Positions 1 to 8,102 are shown, numbered from the stretch's first letter. The stretch is 19,412 nt of DNA from DASUTB01 sp036374835 (GCA_036374835.1 DASUTB010000057.1:1-19412), one strand, 5' to 3'. Translations and numbers: made by a program. Notes: a model not told the origin generated them from the sequence alone.

Positions 1-3000
1 CGTCCACCGGCAGGTCGACGCGCACGTCCGCGACCGAGCCGGGGCCGGCGTCCCCCTTGTACTCGGCCACCGCCTCACCGACCAGCCGCACGTACAGGTC
101 GAACCCGACATTGGCGATGTGCCCGGACTGCTCGCCACCGAGCAGGTTGCCGGCGCCGCGGATCTCCAGGTCCTTCATCGCGACCTGCATGCCGGCGCCC
201 AGGTCGGTGTGCGAGGCGATTGTGGCCAGCCGTTCGTGCGCCTGGTCGGTCATCGGCAGATCCCGCGGGTAGAGGAAGTACGCGTACGCCCGCTCCCGGC
301 CGCGTCCGACCCGGCCCCGCAACTGGTGCAACTGCGCCAGGCCGAGCCGGTCCGGACGGTCGACGATCAGCGTGTTCGCGTTCGAGATGTCCAGCCCGGT
401 CTCGACGATCGTCGTGCACACCAGCACGTCGGCCTCGCGCTTCCAGAACGCGTCGATCACCCGCTCCAGCTTGTGCTCGCCCATCTGGCCGTGCGCCGCC
501 TCGATCCGCGCCTCGGGTACCAGCTCGCGCAAATGCGCGGCCACTTTCTCGATCGTGCTCACCCGGTTGTGCACGAAGAACACCTGGCCGTCACGCATCA
601 GCTCACGCCGGATCGCGGCCGTGATCACCTTCTCGTCGTAGACGCCGACGTAGGTCAGCACCGGGTGCCGCTCCTCCGGCGGCGTCATGATCGTCGACAT
701 GTCGCGGATCCCGGTGATCGACATCTCCAGCGTGCGCGGGATCGGCGTGGCCGACATCGTCAGCACGTCGACGTTCGCCCGCAGCGCCTTGAGCTTCTCC
801 TTGTGCTCGACGCCGAACCGCTGCTCCTCGTCGACGATCAGCAGGCCGAGATCCTTGAACCGCACGTCGCCGGTCAACAGCCGGTGGGTGCCGATCACTA
901 TGTCGACCGAGCCGTCGGCCAGCCCGCGCACCACCGCGTCCGCCTCCGCGTCGGACTGGAACCGGGACAGCGCCTTCACAACGACCGGGAACTGCGCGAA
1001 GCGCTCGGAGAAAGTGGCGAAGTGCTGCGAGACCAGCAGCGTCGTCGGGACGAGCACCCCCACCTGCTTGCCGTCCTGGATTGCCTTGAACGCGGCGCGC
1101 ACGGCGATCTCGGTCTTGCCGTAGCCGACGTCACCGGCGATCACCCGATCCATCGGGACGGTCGCCTCCATGTCGCGCTTGACCTCGTCGATCACGGTCA
1201 GCTGGTCCGGCGTCTCGATGTAGGCGAACGCGTCCTCCAGCTCGCGCTGCCATGGCGTGTCCGGGTTGTACGCGTAGCCCGGCGCAGCCTGCCGCGCCGC
1301 GTACAGCTTGATCAGTTCGGCGGCGATGTCCTTGACCGCCTTGCGAGCGCGGCCCTTGCGTTTGGCCCAGTCCGAACCACCGATCCGGTCCAACGCCGGC
1401 GTCTCGCCGCCGACGTACTTGGTCACCTGGTCGAGCTGGTCGGTCGGGACGTAGAGCCGGTCGGCCGGTTGCCCACGCTTCGACGCGGCATACTCGATCA
1501 CCAGGTACTCGCGGGTCGCGCCCTGGACGGTGCGCTGGGTCATCTGCACGTACCGGCCCACGCCGTGCTGGTCGTGCACGATGTAGTCCCCCGGCGACAG
1601 CTGCAGCGGATCGACCTGGTTGCGCCGCCGGCTGGGCATCCGGCGCATGTCCTTGGTGGACGCACGCTGCCCCGTCACGTCGTCCTCGGTCAGCACGGCA
1701 AGCCCCGCCGCGTCCGCGATGAACCCGTGCGCGAGCGTCCCTGTGGTGACCTGGACGACGCCCGGCGTCAGCTCGGTCGCCTCGTCGACCAGCCGGGACG
1801 GGACGTCGGCGTCCGCGAGCACCTCATTGATCCGTTCGGCGGTGCCGTGCCCGGACGTGACGATCACCGCACGCTGCCCGGCGGCGAGCCAGCCCTTGAG
1901 GTCGGCGATCGCGCTCTGGGTGTCGCCGCGGTACGAGTTGGCCGCGCGAACGTCGACGGTCCGGGTGGCGACGCCGCCCTCGTCCTCGACCGGTTCGATT
2001 TCCGGCTCGTCCCACGAGTCCGGATGGTCCGGCCGGCGTGCAGTCCGGCTCAGCTCGGCCAGTTCGGTGTCGGTCGCGAACGGTGTGATGCTCCACCACG
2101 GCAGCCCGAGCCCGAGCGCGTGCGCCCGGACGTCGGCCAGCGTCCGGTACGCGGCGCCGCCGAGATCGATCGGTGCCTTGCCACCGCCCGCGGCCGCGCC
2201 CCACGACGCGTCCAAGAACTCCCGGCTGGTCGCGACCAGGTCGTGCGCCCGGCTATGCACCCGCTCGGGATCGCACACTACGACGTGGGTGCGTTCCGGC
2301 AGCAGATCGACGAGCAATTCCATGGCGTCGACCAGCACCGGCGCCAACGCCTCCATACCTTCGACGGCGATGCCCGCGGCGATCTTGTCGAACAACTCGG
2401 CCAGTTCCGGATGCCGGTCGGCACAGGCGGCCGCGCGACGGCGGACGTCGTCGGTCAGCAGCAGCTCGCGGCACGGCGGTGCCCACAGCCCGTGGTCCGC
2501 GGCGCCGAGCGACCGCTGGTCGACCACGGCGAAGTAGCGGATCTCGTCGACGGTGTCGCCCCAGAACTCGACCCGGAGCGGGTGTTCCTCGGTGGGCGGG
2601 AAGACGTCCACGATGCCGCCGCGCACCGCGAACTCACCACGGCGTTCGACCATGTCGACCCGGTTGTACGCCGCTCCTGCCAGACCTGCGACCAGGTCGT
2701 CCAGCTCGACGTCGTCGCCGACGCGCAACCGTACCGGGGACAGATCGGCCAGCCCGGCCACCTGTGGCTGCAGCACACTGCGCACCGGCGCCACGACGAC
2801 CTGAAGCGGGCCGGCGTCGGGATCGTCGGGCCCTCCCGGGTGTACGAGCCGGCGCAGCACGGCCAGCCGGCGTCCGACCGTGTCGCTGCGCGGCGATAGT
2901 CGCTCGTGCGGCAGGGTCTCCCAGGACGGGTACTCCGCGACCGACTGTGCCGGCAGCAGGCTCCGCAGTGCCGCGACCAAGTCCTCGGCTTCGCGGGACG

Positions 3001-3199
3001 TCGCGGTGACGGCGAGCACCGGCCGTCCGGCACCGAGCTTCTCGTCCGCGATGGCCGCGATCGCGAGCGGCCGCATCGCTGCCGGGGCGGTCAGGTCAAG
3101 TGCGTCGAGCGCCCCGGCGCGGGCATCCTCCACCGCCGAGCGCAGCGTTGGATCACCTGGGTCGCCGAGCAGAGCGGCGGTGAGGCCGGTGAGGCTCAT
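1..3199 (-). CDS. mfd: Transcription-repair coupling factor Mfd (3' end beyond the window)
   Basis: Mfd is the ATP-driven DNA translocase that removes RNA polymerase stalled at lesions and recruits UvrA for nucleotide excision repair. About 1066 codons are visible; the frame runs off the left edge, and known actinobacterial proteins are around 1200 residues, so only the last part of the C-terminal domain is missing. The N-terminal UvrB-like region is followed by the RNA-polymerase-interaction domain near residues 526-600 (SPGDYIVHDQHGVGRY), Walker A GDVGYGKTE at 689-697, Walker B DEEQ at 790-793, and the translocation/helicase motif with QLRGRVGR near 955. I chose the ATG at 3199 because GAAAGG lies 6-11 bases upstream and the protein opens with MSLTGLTAALLGDP. 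It is divergent from the APS kinase gene, with no functional link to the sulfur genes. Identification is secure. Confidence 0.96.
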   Translation of the reverse strand, partial: MSLTGLTAALLGDPGDPTLRSAVEDARAGALDALDLTAPAAMRPLAIAAIADEKLGAGRPVLAVTATSREAEDLVAALRSLLPAQSVAEYPSWETLPHERLSPRSDTVGRRLAVLRRLVHPGGPDDPDAGPLQVVVAPVRSVLQPQVAGLADLSPVRLRVGDDVELDDLVAGLAGAAYNRVDMVERRGEFAVRGGIVDVFPPTEEHPLRVEFWGDTVDEIRYFAVVDQRSLGAADHGLWAPPCRELLLTDDVRRRAAACADRHPELAELFDKIAAGIAVEGMEALAPVLVDAMELLVDLLPERTHVVVCDPERVHSRAHDLVATSREFLDASWGAAAGGGKAPIDLGGAAYRTLADVRAHALGLGLPWWSITPFATDTELAELSRTARRPDHPDSWDEPEIEPVEDEGGVATRTVDVRAANSYRGDTQSAIADLKGWLAAGQRAVIVTSGHGTAERINEVLADADVPSRLVDEATELTPGVVQVTTGTLAHGFIADAAGLAVLTEDDVTGQRASTKDMRRMPSRRRNQVDPLQLSPGDYIVHDQHGVGRYVQMTQRTVQGATREYLVIEYAASKRGQPADRLYVPTDQLDQVTKYVGGETPALDRIGGSDWAKRKGRARKAVKDIAAELIKLYAARQAAPGYAYNPDTPWQRELEDAFAYIETPDQLTVIDEVKRDMEATVPMDRVIAGDVGYGKTEIAVRAAFKAIQDGKQVGVLVPTTLLVSQHFATFSERFAQFPVVVKALSRFQSDAEADAVVRGLADGSVDIVIGTHRLLTGDVRFKDLGLLIVDEEQRFGVEHKEKLKALRANVDVLTMSATPIPRTLEMSITGIRDMSTIMTPPEERHPVLTYVGVYDEKVITAAIRRELMRDGQVFFVHNRVSTIEKVAAHLRELVPEARIEAAHGQMGEHKLERVIDAFWKREADVLVCTTIVETGLDISNANTLIVDRPDRLGLAQLHQLRGRVGRGRERAYAYFLYPRDLPMTDQAHERLATIASHTDLGAGMQVAMKDLEIRGAGNLLGGEQSGHIANVGFDLYVRLVGEAVAEYKGDAGPGSVADVRVDLPVD

Positions 3200-3233
3200 C
3201 GGTACCTTTCGGTCGCTGGGGCACGCCAACAAG

Positions 3234-3258
3234 CCCCCATCCGCTGGCGAATGGGGGT
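3234..3258. repeat. Inverted repeat in the mfd leader
   Basis: CCCCCAT and ATGGGGG face each other across ten bases (CCGCTGGCGA) that are themselves nearly symmetric. On the minus strand it would fall early in the mfd 5' leader if transcription starts from the TAGCCT box at 3274-3269. It could be an RNA hairpin or a protein site; the sequence does not decide. Confidence 0.55.
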
Positions 3259-3268
3259 TACACGTCCA

Positions 3269-3274
3269 AGGCTA
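3269..3274 (-). promoter_or_regulatory. Candidate -10 box for mfd
   Basis: TAGCCT on the minus strand is a common actinobacterial sigma-70-type -10 form. It would give a start near 3262 and a leader of about 60 bases before the mfd ATG. I see no good -35 box 17 bases upstream, so this is a weak inference. Confidence 0.3.
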
Positions 3275-3298
3275 CTCGAAAGGACCGACACCGAATGA

Positions 3299-3332
3299 CC
3301 ACGTTAAGCGCCGATTCCCCCGCTTAACGTGG
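3299..3332. repeat. Perfect 12-bp inverted repeat between mfd and the APS kinase gene
   Basis: CCACGTTAAGCG (3299-3310) and CGCTTAACGTGG (3321-3332) are exact reverse complements around a ten-base loop, CCGATTCCCC. The element sits between two divergent genes, so a terminator role is unlikely. A regulator site shared by both promoters, or a copy of a dispersed palindromic repeat, are the two main options. Confidence 0.8.
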
Positions 3333-3390
3333 CGTGTGGGCCGAGCATCGCACGGACATGCCTCGCAACGGCGCAAACGCCCCGCACCGA

Positions 3391-3396
3391 TACAGT
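3391..3396 (+). promoter_or_regulatory. Candidate -10 box giving a leaderless transcript
   Basis: TACAGT (3391-3396) ends seven bases before the ATG at 3404, so transcription would begin at or next to the start codon. No Shine-Dalgarno sequence is visible before that ATG, which fits a leaderless mRNA, common in actinobacteria. The -35 region is poor. Confidence 0.45.
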
Positions 3397-3403
3397 TGCG
3401 GCC

Positions 3404-4735
3404 ATGACCTCGCGTTCCGAGGAGCACGCCGCGCTACCCACCTTTGTGCCGTCCGCCGCCGTCGCAGGGCAGATAGATCTGATCTTGGACGGTGTTCACG
3501 GGCCGGTCCGGGACGCGATCGTCGCCGTGCCGGCGCAGACCGGCAAGCAGGCCGAGGAAGCCGGCGGACTGCTGCTGTGTGACGAGGAGGGCGCGCCGTT
3601 CGCCAGCCTGACGCTCGTCGCCGAACGCACGGCGGACGCCGTCCCCACCGGTGCCGCGACTGAAGCGGACCAGACCGAGCTCACCGGAACACTCACCCGG
3701 CTCGGCGACCCGCACGCGCGTCCGTTCGCCGCGCTGCGGCGCACGCCTGCCGAGCTGCGCTCCGAACTCGGCGGCGACTCTGCGATCGCGGTGGCCACCG
3801 CGCGTCCGCTCCTGCGGACCGAAACGGACGAACTCGTGGTGCGGGCGACGGACATGCAAGCGCGGATCGTCGTGCTGCCGCTGACGGCCGATCCGTCCGG
3901 TCCGCCCGCGGACGTGCTCGTGCGCGCGGTTCGCGCTGGAGCCGATCAGCTCACCACTCCGGCCGGAACAGCGCTCGTCGTCCCGCTTCCGATCAGCAGT
4001 GGCGCCGAACGCGGTATCGGCGAGTTCGCGACGGCGGCCGGCATCACGCTGCATGACGGCGGCGAGCTGGACCCGCGCCGATGGACCGAGATCCGCAGGA
4101 CGCTCGATGGAGACCAGGAACGGCTCGACTCCATCGTGGGACCGACCGCGGCGGCGGTACTTCGCGAGTGGCGCCCGCCGCGCGCGACTCGTGGGCTCAC
4201 CGTGTTCTTCACCGGGCTGTCCGGCTCCGGCAAGTCGACGGTCGCCCGGGGCGTCGCCGAGGTGATCCGAGACCGGGGCCGGACCGTGACGTCCGTCGAC
4301 GGGGACGTGGCGCGCCGGCTGCTGTCCGCCGGCTTGACATTCAGCCGCGCCGACCGGGACTTGAACATCCTGCGCATCGGATGGGTGGCCAGTGAGATCA
4401 CCCGCCACCACGGGGTCGCTATCTGCGCACCCATCGCGCCGTACGCCGCGACTCGCGCGCAGGTCCGGGAAATGGTGGAGGCCAACGGCGACTTCGTGCT
4501 CGTGCACATCTCGACGCCGTTGGAGGTGTGCGAGCAGCGCGACCGCAAAGGCCTGTACGCGCGCGCCCGCGCCGGGCAGATCGAGAACTTCACCGGGATC
4601 TCAGACCCCTATGAGGAGCCGTACGACGCTGACCTCGCCCTCGACACGAGCACGATGTCGGTGGACGAAGCCGTCAGCGAAGTCGTGGGCTATCTCGAAA
4701 ACGGCGGCTGGCTCCCCAGCAGAATGATCACGTAA
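3404..4735 (+). CDS. cysC: Adenylylsulfate (APS) kinase with N-terminal degenerate ATP-sulfurylase-like domain
   Basis: The C-terminal part is an APS kinase, which phosphorylates APS with ATP to give PAPS: P-loop GLSGSGKST at residues 271-279, substrate motif DGD at 299-301, FSRADRDLNILR near 312-323, then CAPIAPYAATR and the closing DPYEEPYDADL segment. The protein is 443 residues from the ATG at 3404, more than twice a stand-alone CysC of about 200. The first 265 residues resemble the N-terminal PUA-like and catalytic layout of ATP sulfurylase (LPTFVPSAAVAGQIDLILDG at the start), but the place where QxRNP and the HxxH histidines should be reads ATARPLLRTETDE, so that half is probably not catalytic. 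An in-frame GTG at 3329 would add 25 residues, but it lies in the inverted repeat and gives unlikely protein. The gene converges on cysN, which supplies APS. The kinase call is firm; the role of the N-terminal half is inferred. Confidence 0.88.
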   Translation: MTSRSEEHAALPTFVPSAAVAGQIDLILDGVHGPVRDAIVAVPAQTGKQAEEAGGLLLCDEEGAPFASLTLVAERTADAVPTGAATEADQTELTGTLTRLGDPHARPFAALRRTPAELRSELGGDSAIAVATARPLLRTETDELVVRATDMQARIVVLPLTADPSGPPADVLVRAVRAGADQLTTPAGTALVVPLPISSGAERGIGEFATAAGITLHDGGELDPRRWTEIRRTLDGDQERLDSIVGPTAAAVLREWRPPRATRGLTVFFTGLSGSGKSTVARGVAEVIRDRGRTVTSVDGDVARRLLSAGLTFSRADRDLNILRIGWVASEITRHHGVAICAPIAPYAATRAQVREMVEANGDFVLVHISTPLEVCEQRDRKGLYARARAGQIENFTGISDPYEEPYDADLALDTSTMSVDEAVSEVVGYLENGGWLPSRMIT

Positions 4736-4837
4736 AGCTGGCGTTTCCCAGCCAAACCACGGCTACAGGCACAGCAAAGTACGGGCAATCCGCGCATCGG
4801 CTTGGTCGGGAACTACCGGCTGAACGTGATCATTCTG
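4720..4837. repeat. 14-bp perfect inverted repeats spanning the convergent gene ends
   Basis: CAGAATGATCACGT (4720-4733) and ACGTGATCATTCTG (4824-4837) are exact reverse complements 90 bases apart. The left arm overlaps the last codons and stop of the APS kinase gene; the right arm ends one base before the cysN stop codon at 4839-4841. A small hairpin (GCTGG, loop CGTTTC, CCAGC) lies just inside the left arm at 4738-4753. It may be a bidirectional 3'-end structure or a small non-coding mobile-element-like insert. I see no gene inside. Confidence 0.7.
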
Positions 4838-4838
4838 G

Positions 4839-6125
4839 TTAGGACGTGGCGATGATCATTCCGGCGCCGACGGTGCGGTTGGTCATCTCGTCGATCAGGA
4901 TGAACCCGCCGGTCTCGCGGTTGCGCCGGTACTCGTCGGCGAACAGCGGGACGGTCGTGCGCAGCCGGAGCCGCCCGATGTCGTTGAGATGCAACTCGTG
5001 CGCATGCTCGTCCCGGTGCAGGGTGTTGATATCGAGCCGGTACTGCAGTTCCTTGACCAGCGCCCGGCCGGTCCGTGTGGTGTGCTTGATCGCGAGCTTG
5101 CGCCCGGGCGTGAGCGGCTCGTCGGTCATCCAGCACACCATCGCGTCCAGGTCCTGCGTCACGGCCGGCTTGTTGTGCGGCCGGCAGATCATGTCGCCGC
5201 GCGAGATGTCCAGCTCGTCGGCGAGGCGCAGCGTCACCGCCATGGGCGGGTAGGCCTCCGAAACCGAGCCGTCGGCCGTCTCGATCGAGGAGATCGTGGT
5301 GGTGAAGCCGCTGGGCAGCACCATGACCTCGTCTCCGGGCTTGAGCACGCCGCCGATGACCTGACCCGCATAGCCGCGGTAGTCCACTTTCTCGAGCGAC
5401 TGCGGCCGGATCACCCACTGCACCGGGAATCGCGTGTCGACGAGATTGCGGTCGCTGGCGATGTGCACGTGCTCCAGGTGGTGCAGCAGGGACGAACCGT
5501 CGTACCACGGCATGTTCACCGAGCGGGAGACGATGTTGTCACCGTGCAGGGCCGAGATCGGGACCGTCGTCAGATCGGAGATCTCGAGCTTGGCGGCGAA
5601 CGTCGCGAAGTCCGACGCGATCTCCTCGTACACGTCTTGCGACCAGTCCACCAGGTCCATCTTGTTGATCGCGAGCATCAGGTGCGGCACCCGCAGCAGC
5701 GACACGATGAACGCGTGCCGGCGGCTCTGCTCCACCATGCCCTTACGCGCATCCACGAGCACGATCGCGAGATCGGCCGTCGAGGCGCCGGTCACCATGT
5801 TGCGGGTGTACTGGATGTGGCCGGGCGTGTCCGCGATGATGAACTTGCGGCGCGGCGTCGTGAAGTACCGGTACGCGACGTCGATCGTGATCCCCTGCTC
5901 CCGCTCGGCGCGCAGGCCGTCGGTCAGCAGTGCGAGGTCGGTGTAATCGTCCCCACGCTCCTGGCTCGTCTGCTCCACCGCGGCGAGCTGATCCTCGAAG
6001 ATCGACTTCGAGTCGTAGAGGAGCCGCCCGATAAGCGTGCTCTTACCGTCATCGACCGAGCCCGCAGTGGCGAAGCGCAGCAACTCGCCGCCGGGATTAA
6101 CGACCTTGGTCACGGCGTCACTCAT
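4839..6125 (-). CDS. cysN: Sulfate adenylyltransferase subunit 1 (GTPase)
   Basis: CysN is the GTPase subunit that couples GTP hydrolysis to APS formation by CysD. It has 428 residues here, without the APS kinase fusion found in mycobacterial CysNC. G-domain motifs are all present: GSVDDGKST (22-30), DTPGH (99-103) and NKMD (154-157), followed by EF-Tu-like beta-barrel domains. The start is the ATG at 6125, with AAAGG a short way upstream and the protein opening MSDAVTKVVNPGG; the frame stays open to 6251, but that extension reads as non-protein intercistronic DNA. It lies 64 bases after cysD and is surely cotranscribed with it. It ends at 4839, facing the APS kinase gene. Confidence 0.95.
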   Translation of the reverse strand: MSDAVTKVVNPGGELLRFATAGSVDDGKSTLIGRLLYDSKSIFEDQLAAVEQTSQERGDDYTDLALLTDGLRAEREQGITIDVAYRYFTTPRRKFIIADTPGHIQYTRNMVTGASTADLAIVLVDARKGMVEQSRRHAFIVSLLRVPHLMLAINKMDLVDWSQDVYEEIASDFATFAAKLEISDLTTVPISALHGDNIVSRSVNMPWYDGSSLLHHLEHVHIASDRNLVDTRFPVQWVIRPQSLEKVDYRGYAGQVIGGVLKPGDEVMVLPSGFTTTISSIETADGSVSEAYPPMAVTLRLADELDISRGDMICRPHNKPAVTQDLDAMVCWMTDEPLTPGRKLAIKHTTRTGRALVKELQYRLDINTLHRDEHAHELHLNDIGRLRLRTTVPLFADEYRRNRETGGFILIDEMTNRTVGAGMIIATS

Positions 6126-6144
6126 CAGAAGTAACCTTTCACTC

Positions 6145-6159
6145 GGGGGCTCCGCCCCC
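6145..6159. repeat. GGGGGCTCCGCCCCC palindrome between cysD and cysN
   Basis: A six-base stem with a three-base loop in the 64-base cysD-cysN gap. This exact GC-rich palindrome type is common in high-GC actinobacterial genomes. Within an mRNA it could form a small hairpin that stabilises or partly attenuates the message before cysN. Confidence 0.6.
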
Positions 6160-6189
6160 AAGAACCCCCAGCCGTCGGGACAGTTTGCA

Positions 6190-7101
6190 TCAGAAGTACC
6201 CTTCCTTTTTCCTGTCTTCCATGGCGGCCTCGCTGACCCGGTCGTCACCACGGGTCGCGCCGCGTTCGGTCAGACGGGTCGCCGCCACCTCGGCGATGAT
6301 CTTCTCGACGGTGTCCGCGTCCGAATCGACCGCCGCGGTCAACGTGGCATCGCCCACCGTCCGGTACCGCACCTTGGCGGTGAAGACGTTCTCGCCGTCC
6401 CGCGGCCGGCAGAACTCGTTGGACGCGAAAAGCATGCCGTCGCGCTGGAACACCTCGCGCTCGTGCGCGTAGTAGATGGACGGCACCGCGATGCCCTCAC
6501 GCGCGATGTACTGCCACACGTCCAGCTCGGTCCAGTTCGACAGCGGGAACACCCGGATGCTCTCGCCGACGTGGATCCGCCCGTTGTACAGGTTCCACAG
6601 CTCGGGCCGCTGGTTCTTCGGATCCCACTGGCCGAACTCGTCACGGAACGAGTAGACGCGCTCCTTGGCGCGAGCCTTCTCCTCGTCGCGGCGCGCGCCA
6701 CCGAACAGGGCGGTGAAGCGGTTCTGCTCGACGGCTTCGAGCAGGACCGGCGTCTGGATGCGGTTACGGCTGCCGTTCGGCTCCTCGCGGACGATGCCCC
6801 GGTCGATCGCGTCCTGCACCGACGCGACGACGAGTTGGACGCCGAGCTCCTCCACCCGGCGGTCCCGGAACTCGAGCACCTCGGGGAAGTTGTGGCCGGT
6901 GTCGACGTGCATCACCGGGAACGGGATACGGGCCGGCGCGAACGCCTTCTCGGCCAGGCGCAGCAGCGTGATCGAGTCCTTGCCGCCGGAGAACAGCAGG
7001 ACGGGACGGTCGAACTCGGCGGCCACCTCGCGGAAGATGAAGATGGCCTCGGCCTCGAGCATGTCAAGCTGACTGAGCCGGTAGTCGGGTGCGGTCGTCA
7101 T
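6190..7101 (-). CDS. cysD: Sulfate adenylyltransferase subunit 2
   Basis: CysD is the catalytic ATP sulfurylase subunit that joins sulfate to AMP from ATP, forming APS, in complex with CysN. The 303-residue length is the family norm. The PP-loop SGGKDS is at residues 38-43, followed by HVDTGHNFPE, the family segment HVGESIRVFPLSNWTELDVWQYI-type (its core FPLSNWTELDVW), FCRPRDGE, and the characteristic C-terminus ending RKKEGYF. The ATG at 7101 overlaps the cysQ stop by four bases (ATGA) and has GAGGAC upstream; the open frame extends further to 7560 but only as a shadow of cysQ. The tight overlap implies translational coupling with cysQ. Confidence 0.96.
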   Translation of the reverse strand: MTTAPDYRLSQLDMLEAEAIFIFREVAAEFDRPVLLFSGGKDSITLLRLAEKAFAPARIPFPVMHVDTGHNFPEVLEFRDRRVEELGVQLVVASVQDAIDRGIVREEPNGSRNRIQTPVLLEAVEQNRFTALFGGARRDEEKARAKERVYSFRDEFGQWDPKNQRPELWNLYNGRIHVGESIRVFPLSNWTELDVWQYIAREGIAVPSIYYAHEREVFQRDGMLFASNEFCRPRDGENVFTAKVRYRTVGDATLTAAVDSDADTVEKIIAEVAATRLTERGATRGDDRVSEAAMEDRKKEGYF

Positions 7102-7883
7102 CGCGTGGTCGTCCTCGTGTGGTTGTTCGTGATCTTGAGGATTCGGTCCGCCAGCTCGGGACGGCAGACCACCAAGTCTGGCAGGTAGGGGTCCGGCTGG
7201 TTGTAGCGGAGCGGGGAACCGTCCAGCCTGCTGGTGTGCAACCCCGCTGCACGGGCCACGGCGACCGGCGCGGCCGAATCCCATTCGTACTGGCCGCCGG
7301 CATGCACGTAGGCGTCGACCTCGGCGCGGATGACCGCCGAGATCTTGTAGCCCGCCGACCCGATCGGGACCAGTTCGGCGTTGAGTGCCTCCGCGACTTC
7401 GGTCGCAACCGCCGGTGGACGGGAGCGGCTGACGGCGAGTTTCGGCTTGACGTCTTTCGCTGCCGGCGGACCTGTGGTGACGCTGCCCGAATCGAGCGTG
7501 ACACCGAGGCCGGGCAGCGCGACGGCTCCGACGATCAGGTCGTTCGTGGCGCGATCCCACAACGCCACGTGAACGGCCCAGTCGTGCCGGTGCTCGGAGA
7601 ATTCACGGGTACCGTCGAGCGGGTCGATGATCCAGACCCGGTCGGCGTCGAGGCGGGACCTGTCGTCGGCCGCCTCCTCACTGAGCACGGCGTCGCCCGG
7701 TCGCTCCCTGGCCAGGTCGGCGGCGAGGAACGCCTGGGCCGCCTGGTCCCCGGCGTCCTTGAGCGCCTTGCCCGTCAACTGCGGAGTATCGTCCTGCCCG
7801 GGCTCGTCGCGCAGCCGCGCCAGCAGGTCACCCGCCTCAGTGGCAAGGCGGCAGGCGAGTTCGATATCAGTGAGGTGGGCCAC
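7098..7883 (-). CDS. cysQ: 3'(2'),5'-bisphosphate nucleotidase CysQ
   Basis: A member of the inositol monophosphatase superfamily. CysQ hydrolyses PAP (and PAPS) to AMP (and APS), which prevents build-up of the inhibitory by-product of sulfate assimilation. The 261-residue protein carries the metal-binding pair SEE (E69-E70), the signature DPLDGT at 87-92, and the C-terminal WD motif (W201-D202, EWDSAAP). The start is a GTG at 7883 with GGAGA roughly ten bases upstream. It is the first gene of cysQ-cysD-cysN and overlaps cysD by four bases; this location next to ATP sulfurylase favours CysQ over a general inositol phosphatase. Confidence 0.9.
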   Translation of the reverse strand: MAHLTDIELACRLATEAGDLLARLRDEPGQDDTPQLTGKALKDAGDQAAQAFLAADLARERPGDAVLSEEAADDRSRLDADRVWIIDPLDGTREFSEHRHDWAVHVALWDRATNDLIVGAVALPGLGVTLDSGSVTTGPPAAKDVKPKLAVSRSRPPAVATEVAEALNAELVPIGSAGYKISAVIRAEVDAYVHAGGQYEWDSAAPVAVARAAGLHTSRLDGSPLRYNQPDPYLPDLVVCRPELADRILKITNNHTRTTTR

Positions 7884-7921
7884 GCAACGTCTCCGGCTCG
7901 TCGGGGTGCGTCAAACAGGTG

Positions 7922-7927
7922 AGTTTA
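7922..7927 (-). promoter_or_regulatory. Candidate -10 box for cysQ-cysD-cysN
   Basis: TAAACT on the minus strand matches the -10 consensus at four positions and would give a leader of about 30 bases before the cysQ GTG. No convincing -35 box is spaced correctly, so this is tentative. Confidence 0.35.
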
Positions 7928-8049
7928 CGTGCTCTTCTGGACGAACGCCCAACCGCCAAGTGCGATGGCGGCATCGCATGGGCGACGTCGGTCACCATGC
8001 GGTCAACCTGGTGGCTGTGCGGCTCGGGCCTGCCTACAGCCGTGTTCCG

Positions 8050-8076
8050 GTGACAAGGCAATCACAACCTTGTTAC
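8050..8076. promoter_or_regulatory. Imperfect 9-bp inverted repeat, possible operator
   Basis: GTGACAAGG (8050-8058) and CCTTGTTAC (8068-8076) match as reverse complements at eight of nine positions, separated by nine bases. It lies just upstream of the aapJ promoter candidate, where an activator or repressor could bind. No known consensus is recognised. Confidence 0.4.
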
Positions 8077-8102
8077 AACCCCCCGGTAGCTTCCGCAGAT
8101 TG

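Noticed and set aside
119..2899. A 926-codon plus-strand open frame opposite mfd
   Set aside because: It is antisense to mfd, is rich in Arg, His, Val and Asp with no recognisable domain, and arises from GC-rich third positions of the real gene.
3234..3258. Terminator for an upstream gene
   Set aside because: Both flanking genes point away from this spot, so there is nothing to terminate here.
3329..3403. GTG start 25 codons upstream of the APS kinase ATG
   Set aside because: It begins inside the inverted repeat, lacks a ribosome site, and the added residues do not look like conserved protein.
4989..6134. A 381-codon plus-strand open frame
   Set aside because: Antisense to cysN, His/Arg/Val-rich, with no domain; a shadow.
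6126..6251. Upstream extension of cysN to a GTG at 6251
   Set aside because: The added residues come from the intercistronic palindrome and the end of cysD; the ATG at 6125 has a ribosome site and a family-like N-terminus.
7102..7560. Upstream extension of cysD to 7560
   Set aside because: It overlaps cysQ in another frame and reads as Arg-rich shadow; the ATGA overlap at 7098-7101 fixes the start.
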